Shown piece by piece: positions 43,430 to 53,239 of a stretch of DNA of 64,000 bases. Within the stretch, counting starts at the first letter, position 1, and every line of letters starts with the position of its first letter. The notes below the pieces were generated by a model. It did no database searches, had not been told where the DNA came from, and saw nothing but the letters and a program-made list of their open reading frames with translations. The translations under genes and the position numbers were made by a program. Source of the DNA: Candidatus Limosilactobacillus excrementigallinarum (GTDB lineage Bacteria > Bacillota > Bacilli > Lactobacillales > Lactobacillaceae); contig DWZS01000003.1 in the NCBI GenBank assembly GCA_019117445.1, forward strand, positions 1 to 64,000. The letters are read 5' to 3'.

Positions 43430-44419
43430 TTACAGAGACTGAAGATTTTTGACACTTTTCCGTTCGTTAATGTTCACAGGAATAAATTCGGCGTCTGCAT
43501 TCTCAATTAAATTGGTGACACTTCGTTGCCCCATTAATTTAAATTGCTGTGAAACACTGGTAATGGTCGGTGATGTGATATCACAAATAAAAGTGCCGTC
43601 AATACTAATGATGGAAAGGTCTTCAGGAATAGAATATCCATACTGGTTGGCTGCCTTAATAAGTCCAGCGGCAACCATGTCACTTGCAGCGATAATGGCC
43701 GTTAAACCTACATTACGCACCCGTTTAAATAATTTTTGGGCATTTTCAAAACTGTAATCACCATATTGCACCCAGTTTGGATCGACCACTAGGTTGGCTT
43801 TAGTCATTACTTTTTCATAGCCGAGTAGCCGTTGCTTTCCAGTCGTGGATTGGTCAATTCCTAATAAACCAATCTTGGAATGACCATGCTCAATTAAGTA
43901 CGAGGTTGCTAATTCACCAATCTTAATGTTATCAGAACTGATAAATTTAGTTTCTTGATCATCACTACCGTAAATAGAAACAAAACGGTAAGGAATGCCA
44001 GAATTATTGAGTAGACTTAATTGACGGGAAGTAGCTTTGGCAGAGATGAGCAGAATTCCCGAAACAGAGCGGGCCAAAACGTTATTAATCGCCTGCGTCA
44101 GCATTGCCGCATCGTTATTTCCCGCATAAAAAATAATCGAATTCCGGTGAGCATCCTGAAGCGCTTCTTGAATGCCATCAAGAACTTCCTGCCAGAAATG
44201 AGTCTTGGTATTATTAATGATGATGGCGATAGTTTTAACTTCATTGGCGGCTAACTCTGCGGCCGATACATTGCGGTGATAGCCTAACTGGTCGGCAACT
44301 TTACGAACGACCTTCGCAGTCTCTTCACGATAGGTTCCCGCTTTATTTGAGAGAACCCGGGAAACGGTTGCCGTAGATACATGGGCCGCCTTGGCAACAT
44401 CTTTAATTGTGGCTTTCAT
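43430..44419 (-). CDS. LacI-family regulator of GH31 gene
   Basis: A 329-residue LacI/GalR regulator. The helix-turn-helix and hinge occupy residues 1-60 (TIKDVAKAAHVSTATVSRVLSNKAGTY), then a periplasmic-binding-type effector domain with ILLISAKATSRQLSLL and ISSDNIKIGELATSYLIEHG. It is divergent from the alpha-glucosidase gene with three operator-like boxes between, so it probably represses that gene and itself in response to an alpha-glucoside. Length and ends are normal. Its promoter has TTGCTA, 16 bases, TATAAT on the minus strand. Confidence 0.87.
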   Translation of the reverse strand: MKATIKDVAKAAHVSTATVSRVLSNKAGTYREETAKVVRKVADQLGYHRNVSAAELAANEVKTIAIIINNTKTHFWQEVLDGIQEALQDAHRNSIIFYAGNNDAAMLTQAINNVLARSVSGILLISAKATSRQLSLLNNSGIPYRFVSIYGSDDQETKFISSDNIKIGELATSYLIEHGHSKIGLLGIDQSTTGKQRLLGYEKVMTKANLVVDPNWVQYGDYSFENAQKLFKRVRNVGLTAIIAASDMVAAGLIKAANQYGYSIPEDLSIISIDGTFICDITSPTITSVSQQFKLMGQRSVTNLIENADAEFIPVNINERKSVKNLQSL

Positions 44420-44476
44420 TTATTTACTTCCTCCGCATATTTTCATTACTACCATTATAGTGCATTTTTGCTAACT

Positions 44477-44490
44477 AGCAAGCGTTTACA
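44477..44490 (-). promoter_or_regulatory. Perfect cre-type box over lacI -35
   Basis: Minus strand TGTAAACGCTTGCT fits the cre consensus fully; the -35 TTGCTA of the lacI promoter overlaps its end. Confidence 0.75.
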
Positions 44491-44507
44491 TTATTATTAC
44501 ATGGCTA

Positions 44508-44536
44508 TTGTAAACGTTTACGTAATGTGATACAGT
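44508..44536 (+). promoter_or_regulatory. Promoter of GH31 gene with operator
   Basis: TTGTAA (44508-44513), 17-base spacer, TACAGT (44531-44536). The near-perfect palindrome TGTAAACGTTTACG (44509-44522) overlaps the -35 box. A weaker half-match TGTAAACGAATTACA lies at 44543-44557. Confidence 0.7.
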
Positions 44537-44588
44537 AAAAACTGTAAACGAATTACATTTAACTTCACGTCAACTGAAAGGGAGTTTC

Positions 44589-46922
44589 ATGACAATGAGT
44601 AATCAATTAACAGGGTATCAGGATGATAATCAAACAATTACATTAAGTTTTGCTTCCAGCAAGGACTTAATTTTAAAAATTTTAACGAATGAGATTATTC
44701 AGGTTTTTCAAGATCATGGTTGTCCAACTAATTCGTATGCGATTGAGGGCAATAAACAGCGGAAAACCAATTATACAGTCGAAAATAAGGGTGATCATAT
44801 TGAAATCCGGACTGGTGCATTGATCGTTAAAGCATATAATGACGCTAAGCTTGATGTTTATGATGCGGATGGCAATCCGCTAGTGATTGACTATCGAGGA
44901 AAGCGAAAGCCATTACCAACCGACATGGATGATGAGCACCGGAAAACGGTAATGTCAGAAGGACATGCGGTTCATGCTAAGGCCAATCCAGACAACGTTA
45001 ATTTTGAAATCATTAAGTCATTGGCTAAGGATGAAGTCTTCTATGGATTGGGTGGTAAAACTGGCTTTTTGAATAAGCGTGGGTATGAATATGATAATTG
45101 GAATAGTGACGTACCTGTCCTGCACAATGAAACGGAAACCCACCTTTATAAGTCGATCCCTGTAATGTATGGTTTGAAAAATGGGCATCCGTACGGCTTA
45201 TTCTTTGATGATACCTACAAGAGTCATTTTGACCTTGGTAAGGAAAGCGACAATTACTATTATTATTCTGCAGTTGGTGGAAACGTTGATTACTACATTT
45301 TAGGTGGTCACACGCTGAAGGATGTTGTTGCTAACTATACCTACTTAACCGGGGTTGTTCCTCTGCCACAAAAGTGGATGTTAGGTTACCAACAATCTCG
45401 CTGGGGATACAGTACTAGTGACCAGCGAGTAGAAAGCATTGCGGATGGCTTTGCAGAGCACAATCTGCCAATTGATGTCATTCACTTAGATATTGATTAC
45501 ATGTACGGCTATCGTGATTTCACTTGGGACACTACTAAATATCAGGACCCCAAAGCCTTTGTCCAAAAGATGAAGCAACGTGGGATTCGTTTAATGCCGA
45601 TCTTGGACGCCGGAGTTAAAGTCGACGATAAGTATGACATCTATAAAGAAGGAATGGAGAAAGGCTACTTTGTAACCAATCCTGACGGGAGTGTCTACGT
45701 TGGCTCCGTTTGGCCAGGCGACTCGGTTTTTCCAGACTTTGGTAACGAAAATGTACGCAAGTGGTGGGCAAAGCACGTGAAATTCTTTGCTGACATGGGT
45801 GTGTGCGGAGTTTGGAACGACATGGATGAACCCGCAAATTTCCGGGCCAAAGGGCAATTGCCAGACGACCTGGTCTTCCATGATGGGGTAAACATTAGTA
45901 CCCATGCCAAAATGCACAACGTCTTTGGCCACCTACAAGCTCAAGCAACTTATGAAGGAATGAAGCAGGCCACTGGTAAGCGGCCGTACATTATTACCCG
46001 AGCTGCCTATGCGGGGACCCAAAAGTATTCAACGGTTTGGACCGGTGATAATACAGCGGTTTGGTCTCACCTCCAATTGGCAATTCCACAGTTAAACGGC
46101 CTTGGTTTGAGTGGCTTTGCCTTTGCTGGGACCGACATCGGTGGGTTCCAAGAAGATACCACGCCGGAGTTGTTAACCCGGTGGATTGAAGCTTCATTGC
46201 TAGTTCCACTCTTCCGGAACCACTCGATTTTAGGATCACGGTATCAAGAACCATGGGCATTCGATAAACAAACACTGGATATTTACCGCAAGTACTTGAA
46301 CTTACGGTACCGGTTCATCCCATACTTGTACGATCAATTCCGGCACGAAACGGAATCAGGGTTACCAGTAATGCGGCCATTGGTCCTGAATTACCCTGAT
46401 GATCAAGAAACGCGGAATTTGAATGATGAATACATGATTGGTACCAACGTCTTGGTTGCACCAATTGTTAATCAAGGAGCCACAAAACGGTTGGTCTACT
46501 TACCAGCAGGAAACTGGATTGACTTCTGGAACCATGCTGAATATTCGGGTCAACAGTACATCATGGCGGATGCACCAATTGATAAGTTGCCACTCTTTGT
46601 TAAGGCAAACACAGTCTTACCATGGGGTAACAAGGTAATGCACGTTAGTGATGAACCAGAGAAAGTCATGACGTTCCGGCTCTTTGGTGAATGTGGTTCG
46701 ACTAAGCATTATCAAGACAATGGTCAAGACTTTAAGTACCAACAGGGTGAATTTAATGAATACTATGTTGAAGTGACTGAAGACGGTCATGTGGCCGTGA
46801 AGTTAACAAAGCATGGTTACAAGCCAACGTATGAAAAGATTTACGTTGAAACTGATCAAAGCCGCTATGAGTTCACTTATCATGCTGATACTGATGAATA
46901 TAAATTAGTGAATGAACAATAA
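44589..46922 (+). CDS. GH31 alpha-glucosidase
   Basis: A 777-residue glycoside hydrolase of family 31. The nucleophile is Asp411 in VWNDMDEPANF; the N-terminal beta-sandwich, the (beta/alpha)8 barrel (KWMLGYQQSRWGYS, VIHLDIDYMYGYRDFTW, GFAFAGTDIGGFQ) and C-terminal beta domains are all present. It releases terminal alpha-linked glucose from oligosaccharides in the cytoplasm; there is no signal peptide. GGAG lies four bases before the ATG at 44589, ten before an in-frame ATG two codons on, so either may start. A strong terminator follows. Confidence 0.92.
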   Translation: MTMSNQLTGYQDDNQTITLSFASSKDLILKILTNEIIQVFQDHGCPTNSYAIEGNKQRKTNYTVENKGDHIEIRTGALIVKAYNDAKLDVYDADGNPLVIDYRGKRKPLPTDMDDEHRKTVMSEGHAVHAKANPDNVNFEIIKSLAKDEVFYGLGGKTGFLNKRGYEYDNWNSDVPVLHNETETHLYKSIPVMYGLKNGHPYGLFFDDTYKSHFDLGKESDNYYYYSAVGGNVDYYILGGHTLKDVVANYTYLTGVVPLPQKWMLGYQQSRWGYSTSDQRVESIADGFAEHNLPIDVIHLDIDYMYGYRDFTWDTTKYQDPKAFVQKMKQRGIRLMPILDAGVKVDDKYDIYKEGMEKGYFVTNPDGSVYVGSVWPGDSVFPDFGNENVRKWWAKHVKFFADMGVCGVWNDMDEPANFRAKGQLPDDLVFHDGVNISTHAKMHNVFGHLQAQATYEGMKQATGKRPYIITRAAYAGTQKYSTVWTGDNTAVWSHLQLAIPQLNGLGLSGFAFAGTDIGGFQEDTTPELLTRWIEASLLVPLFRNHSILGSRYQEPWAFDKQTLDIYRKYLNLRYRFIPYLYDQFRHETESGLPVMRPLVLNYPDDQETRNLNDEYMIGTNVLVAPIVNQGATKRLVYLPAGNWIDFWNHAEYSGQQYIMADAPIDKLPLFVKANTVLPWGNKVMHVSDEPEKVMTFRLFGECGSTKHYQDNGQDFKYQQGEFNEYYVEVTEDGHVAVKLTKHGYKPTYEKIYVETDQSRYEFTYHADTDEYKLVNEQ

Positions 46923-46935
46923 TCAATTGTAAAAA

Positions 46936-46981
46936 AAATACGGCGTAGAATTCGGATCCATCGGACTCTACGCCGTATTTT
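46936..46981. terminator. Bidirectional terminator
   Basis: TACGGCGTAGA and complement extended by A/T runs, with a 17-base loop, between convergent genes. Confidence 0.88.
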
Positions 46982-46998
46982 TATGTTCAAAACTCTGG

Positions 46999-47646
46999 CT
47001 AGCACTTTTCTAGATCGGTTGGTGTATGGAGTAAGTAATCTGCTGCTCCTTTGATCGAATCTGGATCTGCAGAGCCATATAATGCTGCAGCAAATTTAAC
47101 CCCGGCAGCGTGGGCCGCCTTTAAGTCATTAATGGTATCGCCGACATAGACGGTCGTATTTGGATCAGCATCGAGTGCCTTGACCGCCGCAAGAATAGGG
47201 TCGGGAGCTGGCTTGTGCTTTTCGGTATCTTCAGAGGTGATGGCAACCTTAAAAAGATCGGCAAAATAATACTGCCGCTGAAACTTGGCATACTCATAAG
47301 CCAACTTTGAAGTTGCAACCGCCAGTTGGGTATCGGTACGTTTGGAAAGGTCATCCAGCATTTCTTTGATTCCAGGGAACACCGTTACCCGGTCTTGCCG
47401 AGTATAGGAAAGCTGAAACCATTCTTCTTGGATGGGCCGGATGTCTGCTTCTTTGACCTTGGCGAGCCGGAGAGCATCGTCAGCAGTAATGCCGAATCCT
47501 TCCTTATTGAGACGATCCGTTTCCTCCTTTGTATATTGGTAACCATGCTTGGCTAACACTTCAAACATGGCGGGCATGTACATATCAATCGTATTGATTA
47601 ATGTTCCATCAATATCAAAGATAAAGTTTTTCATTTGAGCCATCAT
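46999..47646 (-). CDS. HAD-family hydrolase
   Basis: A 215-residue haloacid-dehalogenase phosphatase. Motif I FIFDIDGTLINT, motif II region VATSKLAYEYA, motif III lysine in EDTEKHKPAPDPI and motif IV YVGDTINDLKAA are all visible; the cap is the helical C1 type of phosphoglycolate phosphatases. The substrate could be phosphoglycolate, pyrophosphate or a sugar phosphate. Two adjacent ATGs (47646, 47643) follow GGGAGG; the second has better spacing. It lies alone between terminators. Confidence 0.85.
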   Translation of the reverse strand: MMAQMKNFIFDIDGTLINTIDMYMPAMFEVLAKHGYQYTKEETDRLNKEGFGITADDALRLAKVKEADIRPIQEEWFQLSYTRQDRVTVFPGIKEMLDDLSKRTDTQLAVATSKLAYEYAKFQRQYYFADLFKVAITSEDTEKHKPAPDPILAAVKALDADPNTTVYVGDTINDLKAAHAAGVKFAAALYGSADPDSIKGAADYLLHTPTDLEKC

Positions 47647-47701
47647 AATTCCTCCCACTTGATAATAACTATATTTTACGCCCTTTCGGGACAAACCAAA
47701 A

Positions 47702-47741
47702 GGGACAAAAGATGACCATTGCAGTGGTCCAATTTTGTCCC
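47702..47741. terminator. Hairpin between HAD and peptidase genes
   Basis: GGGACAAAA/TTTTGTCCC outer stem and GACCATT/AGTGGTC inner stem. It lies after the proline iminopeptidase-like gene on the minus strand. Confidence 0.75.
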
Positions 47742-47750
47742 CTCGAAAAA

Positions 47751-48662
47751 TTATTTATTAAAGGTTCCTGCTTCCACCTGGCGCAGGAAGTCGGCAAGGT
47801 GTTTGTAGTATACATCAGGGTTATCCAGCATGTGGTGATGACCACCATTTGGCGTGGTAACCAGCTTAGCGTTTGGAATCAACTTTTCCATTCGCCGAGC
47901 GGCACTTAGTGGCATCGTTTCGTGCTCACCAAAGGTCAGGAGAGTTGGCACCTTGATGTTGTGTAGCTGATCAGTGAAGTGCCAGCTAGCTAGCTTTCCA
48001 GTGATGACAAATTCGTTATCTCCTTGGAAGGCATGGTAAACAGCATCACCATCTAAACTGCGAACGTGTTCCAGTTTGGATGGTTGTTTACGGTCAACGT
48101 AGTTTTCGTTTAAGACCTGTACGTCAGCTTGATAACGGTCGTTATCCCAGTTGCCATTATCTTCGCACTCCTTCATAAAGGCCACTTCTTCAGCCGGGAG
48201 GACATCTTCCCGAATTTTATTGACGTGTTCAACATAATCGTCAACGTCATCAACCATTGAGGAGATGATTGCGCCCTTCAGATGTTGTCCATATTTAACG
48301 GCATATTCTTGAACGAGAAGGCCACCCCAGCTTTGTCCAATAAGGTAGAAGTTGTCAAGGCCAAGTTTTTGGCGCACTTCTTCAACTTCATCGAGGAAGT
48401 ATTCGTAGGTTAAGTATTTTTTTGCAATTGCTGGGTCAGAGTAATCAGGCTGATCAGAGTAGAGGGAGCCTAATTGATCATACATGTGAACCTGAACGTT
48501 CATCCCCTGCTTCTTTAATTGTTCAGCGGTATCTTCCCAGTATTCATGATTGCCACCAGGGCCACCATGTAGGGCAAGGAGATGGATATCGCCCTCTCCT
48601 TGGGTATTGGTCCAAAGGTGGTAGCCGTTATCTAAGGTTAAGATTTTGGTTCCTTGCTTCAT
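47751..48662 (-). CDS. pepI: Proline iminopeptidase-like hydrolase (PepI type)
   Basis: A 303-residue alpha/beta hydrolase of peptidase family S33. LHGGPGGNHEYW (oxyanion hole), the nucleophile elbow GQSWGG (Ser111) and GGHHHMLDNPD with the catalytic His are typical of lactobacillar PepI, which removes N-terminal proline from small peptides. Glu residues for substrate N-terminus binding lie in the cap region. Its neighbour PepX also handles proline peptides, though separated by a hairpin. Related enzymes can act as leucyl aminopeptidase (PepL), so the specificity call is moderate. Confidence 0.83.
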   Translation of the reverse strand: MKQGTKILTLDNGYHLWTNTQGEGDIHLLALHGGPGGNHEYWEDTAEQLKKQGMNVQVHMYDQLGSLYSDQPDYSDPAIAKKYLTYEYFLDEVEEVRQKLGLDNFYLIGQSWGGLLVQEYAVKYGQHLKGAIISSMVDDVDDYVEHVNKIREDVLPAEEVAFMKECEDNGNWDNDRYQADVQVLNENYVDRKQPSKLEHVRSLDGDAVYHAFQGDNEFVITGKLASWHFTDQLHNIKVPTLLTFGEHETMPLSAARRMEKLIPNAKLVTTPNGGHHHMLDNPDVYYKHLADFLRQVEAGTFNK

Positions 48663-48729
48663 AATGAATCTTCCTCTCTCGTCTCTATTAGAATATGGTA
48701 AATGTTAACTCATTTTTCTTTAAAAAACA

Positions 48730-48761
48730 AACGCCCGTGATGGTAACCATCAGCAGACGTT
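48730..48761 (-). terminator. Terminator after pepX
   Basis: Imperfect stem with the strong core GATGGT/ACCATC and outer AACG/CGTT pairs, followed on the minus strand by a T-rich tract. Confidence 0.6.
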
Positions 48762-48779
48762 GTGAAATCAAAAAACTAA

Positions 48780-51179
48780 TTAATTATTCGGCAAGATTAG
48801 CGTGCAATTTTGTGGATCAATCTGGTAGGTAATCGCTTCGTTCCCCCGGAGCGTCATTTCGTAATCCGTCGCGAAGAGAACTAATTCTAACTGGTGACCA
48901 GCTGCTAAAGTGTGGAAAATTGGTTGCAGGGAAAGTTCAACATCGACGAATTGCCCTGCGGTTAAATCATCGACGCTTGAAGCATCTCGCCGGTTTTGCA
49001 GATTAATGTGACCATATGAAATAACTTTGGCGTCCGTAGTTTCCTTTTGCAATTGGAATTCACGGAGGTCATCCTTACCAAAATGATAAGCAAGTTCCAG
49101 ACCACCTTTAGCTAAAATAACTGGTGAAACGGTTAAACGTTTGGCACTTCCACGGTCAACCAGACGGGCACTAAGCAGTCCGTGATCAGTGGAGGAGGCA
49201 ATCCGTACTTTCAACGTTGGGGTACCGCGTAATAGCCAGTCTTCCTTTAAAGGAGCACCAACAAAGTGGGCGCTAAAGTGACCATCAAAGTCGTTCAACA
49301 GGGCTTGCGACCATTCAGCGGGCTTTTGACACCATTTTTGGTAGGTGGCATCATCTTGCTGGTCATTAAATTTAACGAGCCTAGAAGTAGTAGCATTTTC
49401 GGTGGTTAGACTGTTATTTGTTAAATTCAGAGTTGTACTTTGGTTACCCGACCAGTTAGTGTAGGTTGTCCAAGTTTCGGGGTGGACATTATCTTGAACT
49501 AAGACATCCGGGAGCAGCTCGTCAGCATGGTTATCCAGTTCCCATAATTTATTAGCAAACCAGAGATTGATCATTTCAGAAAAATCAAGGGAACGGAAGG
49601 CATTGATATAAATGTGCTGACCTTGGTGAAGGATTAATTTACTAGTGTTGGGCATTCCGGAGAGGGCATCGTAGAGGTTCTTCACATTGACCGGCTTAAC
49701 GTTCCAATCGTTTAAACCATGGACCATCATTACGGAACATTTAATATTATCAACGTTTGGCAGGTAATTACGGTGAGCCCAGAAACCGTTATAATTACCA
49801 GTTGCACGGTCTTCGGCAGCGGTTAAGCCTTTCATATAGCGATTATTCGTTGCTTCAATCCGGCGATAGTCTGCTGGTGACTTGGTCCGACTGAAGGTTT
49901 CAGCTGCCAAAACATCCGCGTCTTCCCCTTGAAAACCACCTGGCGCCATGACTAAACCATTTTCTCTATAATAGTCATACCAGTTGGAAATGGCTGCTTC
50001 ACTGACGATTGCCTTTAGCCCAGCCACCCCAGTTGTGGCAACGGCAGTGGCCAGGGTGCCGAGGTAAGAACGACCAGTCATCCCCACGTTGCCATTGCAC
50101 CAGTTCGCGCGGATAGCAATACCGCTTGTGCGGTCGGTAAAGGCTCGACGATCACCATGCAGCCATTCGACAACAGCTTTCATGGAGTCAGTTTGTTCTG
50201 GCGAACCACAAGTTTGCAGGCCATCGGAGTCCTTGGTGCCAATTCCAGAAGCATAGACAATGGCATAGCCGCGCACGCTCAGGTAAGTATTAAGTGTATA
50301 TGCAGGTGTGGTACTAAATGATTCGGCCGCGGTCTGGCTCTCACCGTTGACGGTTTGCTTAGTAAAGGTCATTGGAAAATCAGGTTCAGTAGGGGATTGG
50401 CCGTGAGGATCCTTATGGGTCAGTGGAACATTAACGTTGTGGGTAATTTCTTCACCCCACTTGTCATTAGTCCCCTGATTGTACGGACTCGCAGTAAAGA
50501 CTGCCGGCACTTTAAGGCCGTCATTACTATCTGCGGGGCGCATAATTTCAACCTTCACGAGATCAGCTTTTCCATCGTAGTCAGTGTCCATGTCGGTTTC
50601 AACATAGACAACTTCACGGATGAAACGTGTCGGGTCAAAACTGGCAATGGGCTTGCCATTAAAGTAGATTGGTTTTTGACTAGCGGGTAACGCGTAAGTC
50701 CACGTGAGCATCCCTTGACTCGTTAGGCGATCGAGCAGATTTTGGCCGAGTTTCGTGCGCGTATTTAATAACAGGTAGAAAGCGTCGATCACGTTAGCAG
50801 TAGTCCAGTGTTCGTGGTGCTCCATTGGCAGTTGAATTTTCTTCATGCCGGTGATGGGATCGTCAATCGCAAAATCAATTGCTGGTTCAAATTGAAGCAA
50901 TTGCAGTGCAACCAGGTAGAAGACTTGGTCAGTTAAAGGCAGATTCTGGTCTAGCCAATCAGTAATTGATTGGTCAGGAGTAGCAAGAAGGCTATTTAAC
51001 CATTCGTGATCCAAGGCGGGTGTGTGGTCGGCAATGTGGATGCGGGTTAGTAGCTTTACCCAAAGCTGGTTAGGACTTAATTGTTGTTCTTCATCTGGAT
51101 GCAACAAATGAATGGTTTGCAGTTCGGTTACGCGCTGCTGATGGTCAGCAGGAGCGATGGCAAATTGATTATTTTTCAT
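48780..51179 (-). CDS. pepX: X-prolyl dipeptidyl aminopeptidase
   Basis: A 799-residue serine peptidase of family S15 that removes X-Pro dipeptides, central for casein-type peptides. The nucleophile is Ser371 in GRSYLGT; DTDYDGKADLVKVEI, QTCGSPEQTDSMK and VHGLNDWNVKP (Asp region) are typical. The N-terminal helical domain and C-terminal jelly-roll are both present, so it is full length. ATG at 51179 follows GAGGTG; seven codons further upstream also read but lack a site. Cytoplasmic, single-gene unit. Confidence 0.95.
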   Translation of the reverse strand: MKNNQFAIAPADHQQRVTELQTIHLLHPDEEQQLSPNQLWVKLLTRIHIADHTPALDHEWLNSLLATPDQSITDWLDQNLPLTDQVFYLVALQLLQFEPAIDFAIDDPITGMKKIQLPMEHHEHWTTANVIDAFYLLLNTRTKLGQNLLDRLTSQGMLTWTYALPASQKPIYFNGKPIASFDPTRFIREVVYVETDMDTDYDGKADLVKVEIMRPADSNDGLKVPAVFTASPYNQGTNDKWGEEITHNVNVPLTHKDPHGQSPTEPDFPMTFTKQTVNGESQTAAESFSTTPAYTLNTYLSVRGYAIVYASGIGTKDSDGLQTCGSPEQTDSMKAVVEWLHGDRRAFTDRTSGIAIRANWCNGNVGMTGRSYLGTLATAVATTGVAGLKAIVSEAAISNWYDYYRENGLVMAPGGFQGEDADVLAAETFSRTKSPADYRRIEATNNRYMKGLTAAEDRATGNYNGFWAHRNYLPNVDNIKCSVMMVHGLNDWNVKPVNVKNLYDALSGMPNTSKLILHQGQHIYINAFRSLDFSEMINLWFANKLWELDNHADELLPDVLVQDNVHPETWTTYTNWSGNQSTTLNLTNNSLTTENATTSRLVKFNDQQDDATYQKWCQKPAEWSQALLNDFDGHFSAHFVGAPLKEDWLLRGTPTLKVRIASSTDHGLLSARLVDRGSAKRLTVSPVILAKGGLELAYHFGKDDLREFQLQKETTDAKVISYGHINLQNRRDASSVDDLTAGQFVDVELSLQPIFHTLAAGHQLELVLFATDYEMTLRGNEAITYQIDPQNCTLILPNN

Positions 51180-51266
51180 GGAAACGACACCTCGTATCAA
51201 TATTGTTATTCTTTACCATTGTACTCTCCGTCGGTGGTCAGAGACCAAATTATTTGTAATAAAAAA

Positions 51267-51298
51267 GGAGCAGGACAGCAACTTTGCTATCTAGCTCC
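51267..51298 (-). terminator. Terminator after amino acid permease
   Basis: GGAGC/GCTCC outer and GATAGCA/TGCTGTC inner pairings followed on the minus strand by a T-run. Confidence 0.8.
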
Positions 51299-51309
51299 CT
51301 AAGCGCAAA

Positions 51310-52704
51310 TTATTTCTCTGATGCAATTGTACTGTGGTGGTAACCATAGCTGAAGTAAATGATAATACCGATTACGAACCAGATTCCTGCACCGATAAAG
51401 GTGGTCTTACCAAGCTGACAAATCATCCAGATACAAGCCAAACCGGAGATGATTGGTAGAAGTGGGTAAAGTGGTACTTGGAAGCCACCTTGATTATCAA
51501 TATCTTGCCGGTGGCGGAGTGGAATAATCCCGAATGAAACAAAAGTAAATGCTAATAGTGTCCCGATATTAACCAGACTAGTTAATTCGTCAAGGGAAAC
51601 CAGACCACCCATAATCGCGATGATGATCGTTACAAATAGCAAGGCATTTTCTGGAGTTTCACCTTTCTGAGCATTTAACTTACTGAGCGGTTTTGGCAAT
51701 AAACCATCCCGGCCGATTGAGTACACTAATCGTGAACTGGCAAAAATGGTGGTAATCATCATGGTGAACATTCCGATCAGTGCCCCAATGGCTAAGGTAT
51801 CTGCTAACCATCCTTGGTTGACAAGATTCAAAGCATAGGAGACGGGGTTGGCAACGTCCAACTTGGTGTATTTCACCATGCCCACTAAGACTGCTGAAAC
51901 TCCCATGTAGAGAATTGCCGCAATCAACAACGTGCCGAGAATACCAATTGGCATGTTCTTTTTAGGGTTTTTAACTTCAGCGGCAGAACTTGAGACGGCA
52001 TCGAAGCCTAGAAAGGCAAAGAAGACGGTTGTCGCACCCTTCAAAATTCCGCCAATCTTGTAGGGCATAAATGGATGATAATTGGCTGGCTTAATAAAGA
52101 AGAGGCCGACACCAATGAATAGTAAAATAATAACGATTTTTAAAATTACCATAGCATTATTAACTCGCTTGGACGATTGCATTCCTCGTGAAAGAATCAA
52201 ACTGACCACGAGCACCACGAGTACGGCCACCAGGTTAAAATAGGTTCCGTGGGCGGGATCAAAGGGTCCAGACACGGCTTTTGGAATGTGAATACCAAAG
52301 CTGGCTAACAATGCGTTAAAGTAGGCGGACCAACCAGTCGAAACGGTAGCCACCGCGAGCATGTATTCGAGCACGAGGGCCCAACCCAGAATCCAGCCGA
52401 TAAATTCACCGAAAATGATGTTTCCGTAGGAGTAGGCACTCCCGGCGACGGGCAGAGCGGATGAGAATTCCGCATAACACATTGCCGCGAGCGCACAGAC
52501 AATTGCGGCTAACAGAAATGAAACAATGACGCCGGGTCCAGCAGCGTTGGCTGCCACCGTCCCTGGCAGGATAAAGATCCCAGTTCCGATGACCGCACCA
52601 ACACCCATCGTCATTAAATCGAAAGCGGAGAGCGATTTAACGAAGTGCTGGTCGGCTCCTAAGTAATTTGAAAGACTTTCCTTTCTGAAAATCTTTAAGT
52701 GCAT
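51310..52704 (-). CDS. Amino acid permease (APC superfamily)
   Basis: A 464-residue transporter with 12 to 14 helices of the cationic amino acid/APA type. The opening is FDLMTMGVGAVIGTGIFILPGTVA (unwound helix 1) and FFAFLGFDAVSSSAAEVKNPKK is the helix 6 signature of the YfnA/CAT-like subgroup, which moves branched or cationic amino acids by proton symport. Substrate is not decided. ATG at 52704 follows AAAGGTGG by nine bases; a GTG two codons earlier is too close. Divergent from the Nudix gene. Confidence 0.87.
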   Translation of the reverse strand: MHLKIFRKESLSNYLGADQHFVKSLSAFDLMTMGVGAVIGTGIFILPGTVAANAAGPGVIVSFLLAAIVCALAAMCYAEFSSALPVAGSAYSYGNIIFGEFIGWILGWALVLEYMLAVATVSTGWSAYFNALLASFGIHIPKAVSGPFDPAHGTYFNLVAVLVVLVVSLILSRGMQSSKRVNNAMVILKIVIILLFIGVGLFFIKPANYHPFMPYKIGGILKGATTVFFAFLGFDAVSSSAAEVKNPKKNMPIGILGTLLIAAILYMGVSAVLVGMVKYTKLDVANPVSYALNLVNQGWLADTLAIGALIGMFTMMITTIFASSRLVYSIGRDGLLPKPLSKLNAQKGETPENALLFVTIIIAIMGGLVSLDELTSLVNIGTLLAFTFVSFGIIPLRHRQDIDNQGGFQVPLYPLLPIISGLACIWMICQLGKTTFIGAGIWFVIGIIIYFSYGYHHSTIASEK

Positions 52705-52816
52705 AATCACTAACCACCTTTGTTATAATGTTCTATAATATAGATTCCATATTAGGACTATGATAAAGTCAGTTAATATTAAAAGTCAATTAAAAAATCA
52801 TTAAGGGGTGTTCAGA

Positions 52817-53239
52817 ATGGCAATTGAAGTGACTGCTGGAGCAGTCGTTTACCGGCGGAACAATGGTGAACTGCAATACCTATTACTGGAAAGTACAAAT
52901 AAGGGAAACTTCTGGGGCTTTCCGAAGGGCCATGTTGAGGTGAACGAAACCTTGGAAGCAACTGCCCACCGGGAAATCAAAGAAGAAACTTCGCTAGATC
53001 TACCGATTGATACGAGCTTTCATGTGTATACAGAATATGATTTGCCAAATGGTAACCGGAAGCAAATGACCCTTTATACTGCAGTCCTTCCAGAACCAGA
53101 AGCACTGGATCTTCAGGCTGCAGAAATTAAGGATGCGGGCTGGTTTAACTATGATGCAGCCCGGCAACGACTAACCTATAGTAACCTCAAAGAACTTTTA
53201 GATAAGGTTCACGCCCACCTAGTTAATCAGCAGAGCTAA
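52817..53239 (+). CDS. Nudix hydrolase (diadenosine tetraphosphatase type)
   Basis: A 140-residue Nudix protein. The box GHVEVNETLEATAHREIKEE matches the Nudix pattern (Gly, Glu, Arg-Glu, Glu-Glu). The N-terminal EVTAGAVVYRRNNGELQYLLL and FWGFPKGH resemble bis(5'-nucleosyl)-tetraphosphatases, which clear Ap4A. ATG at 52817 follows AAGGGGTG. Its stop overlaps the ATG of the next gene by one base, and a Fur-family gene follows, so the three form an operon. Confidence 0.85.
   Translation: MAIEVTAGAVVYRRNNGELQYLLLESTNKGNFWGFPKGHVEVNETLEATAHREIKEETSLDLPIDTSFHVYTEYDLPNGNRKQMTLYTAVLPEPEALDLQAAEIKDAGWFNYDAARQRLTYSNLKELLDKVHAHLVNQQS

Noticed and set aside
45591-45932. Antisense open frames within GH31 gene
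   Set aside because: Typical shadows of a long coding region with intact catalytic motifs on the plus strand.
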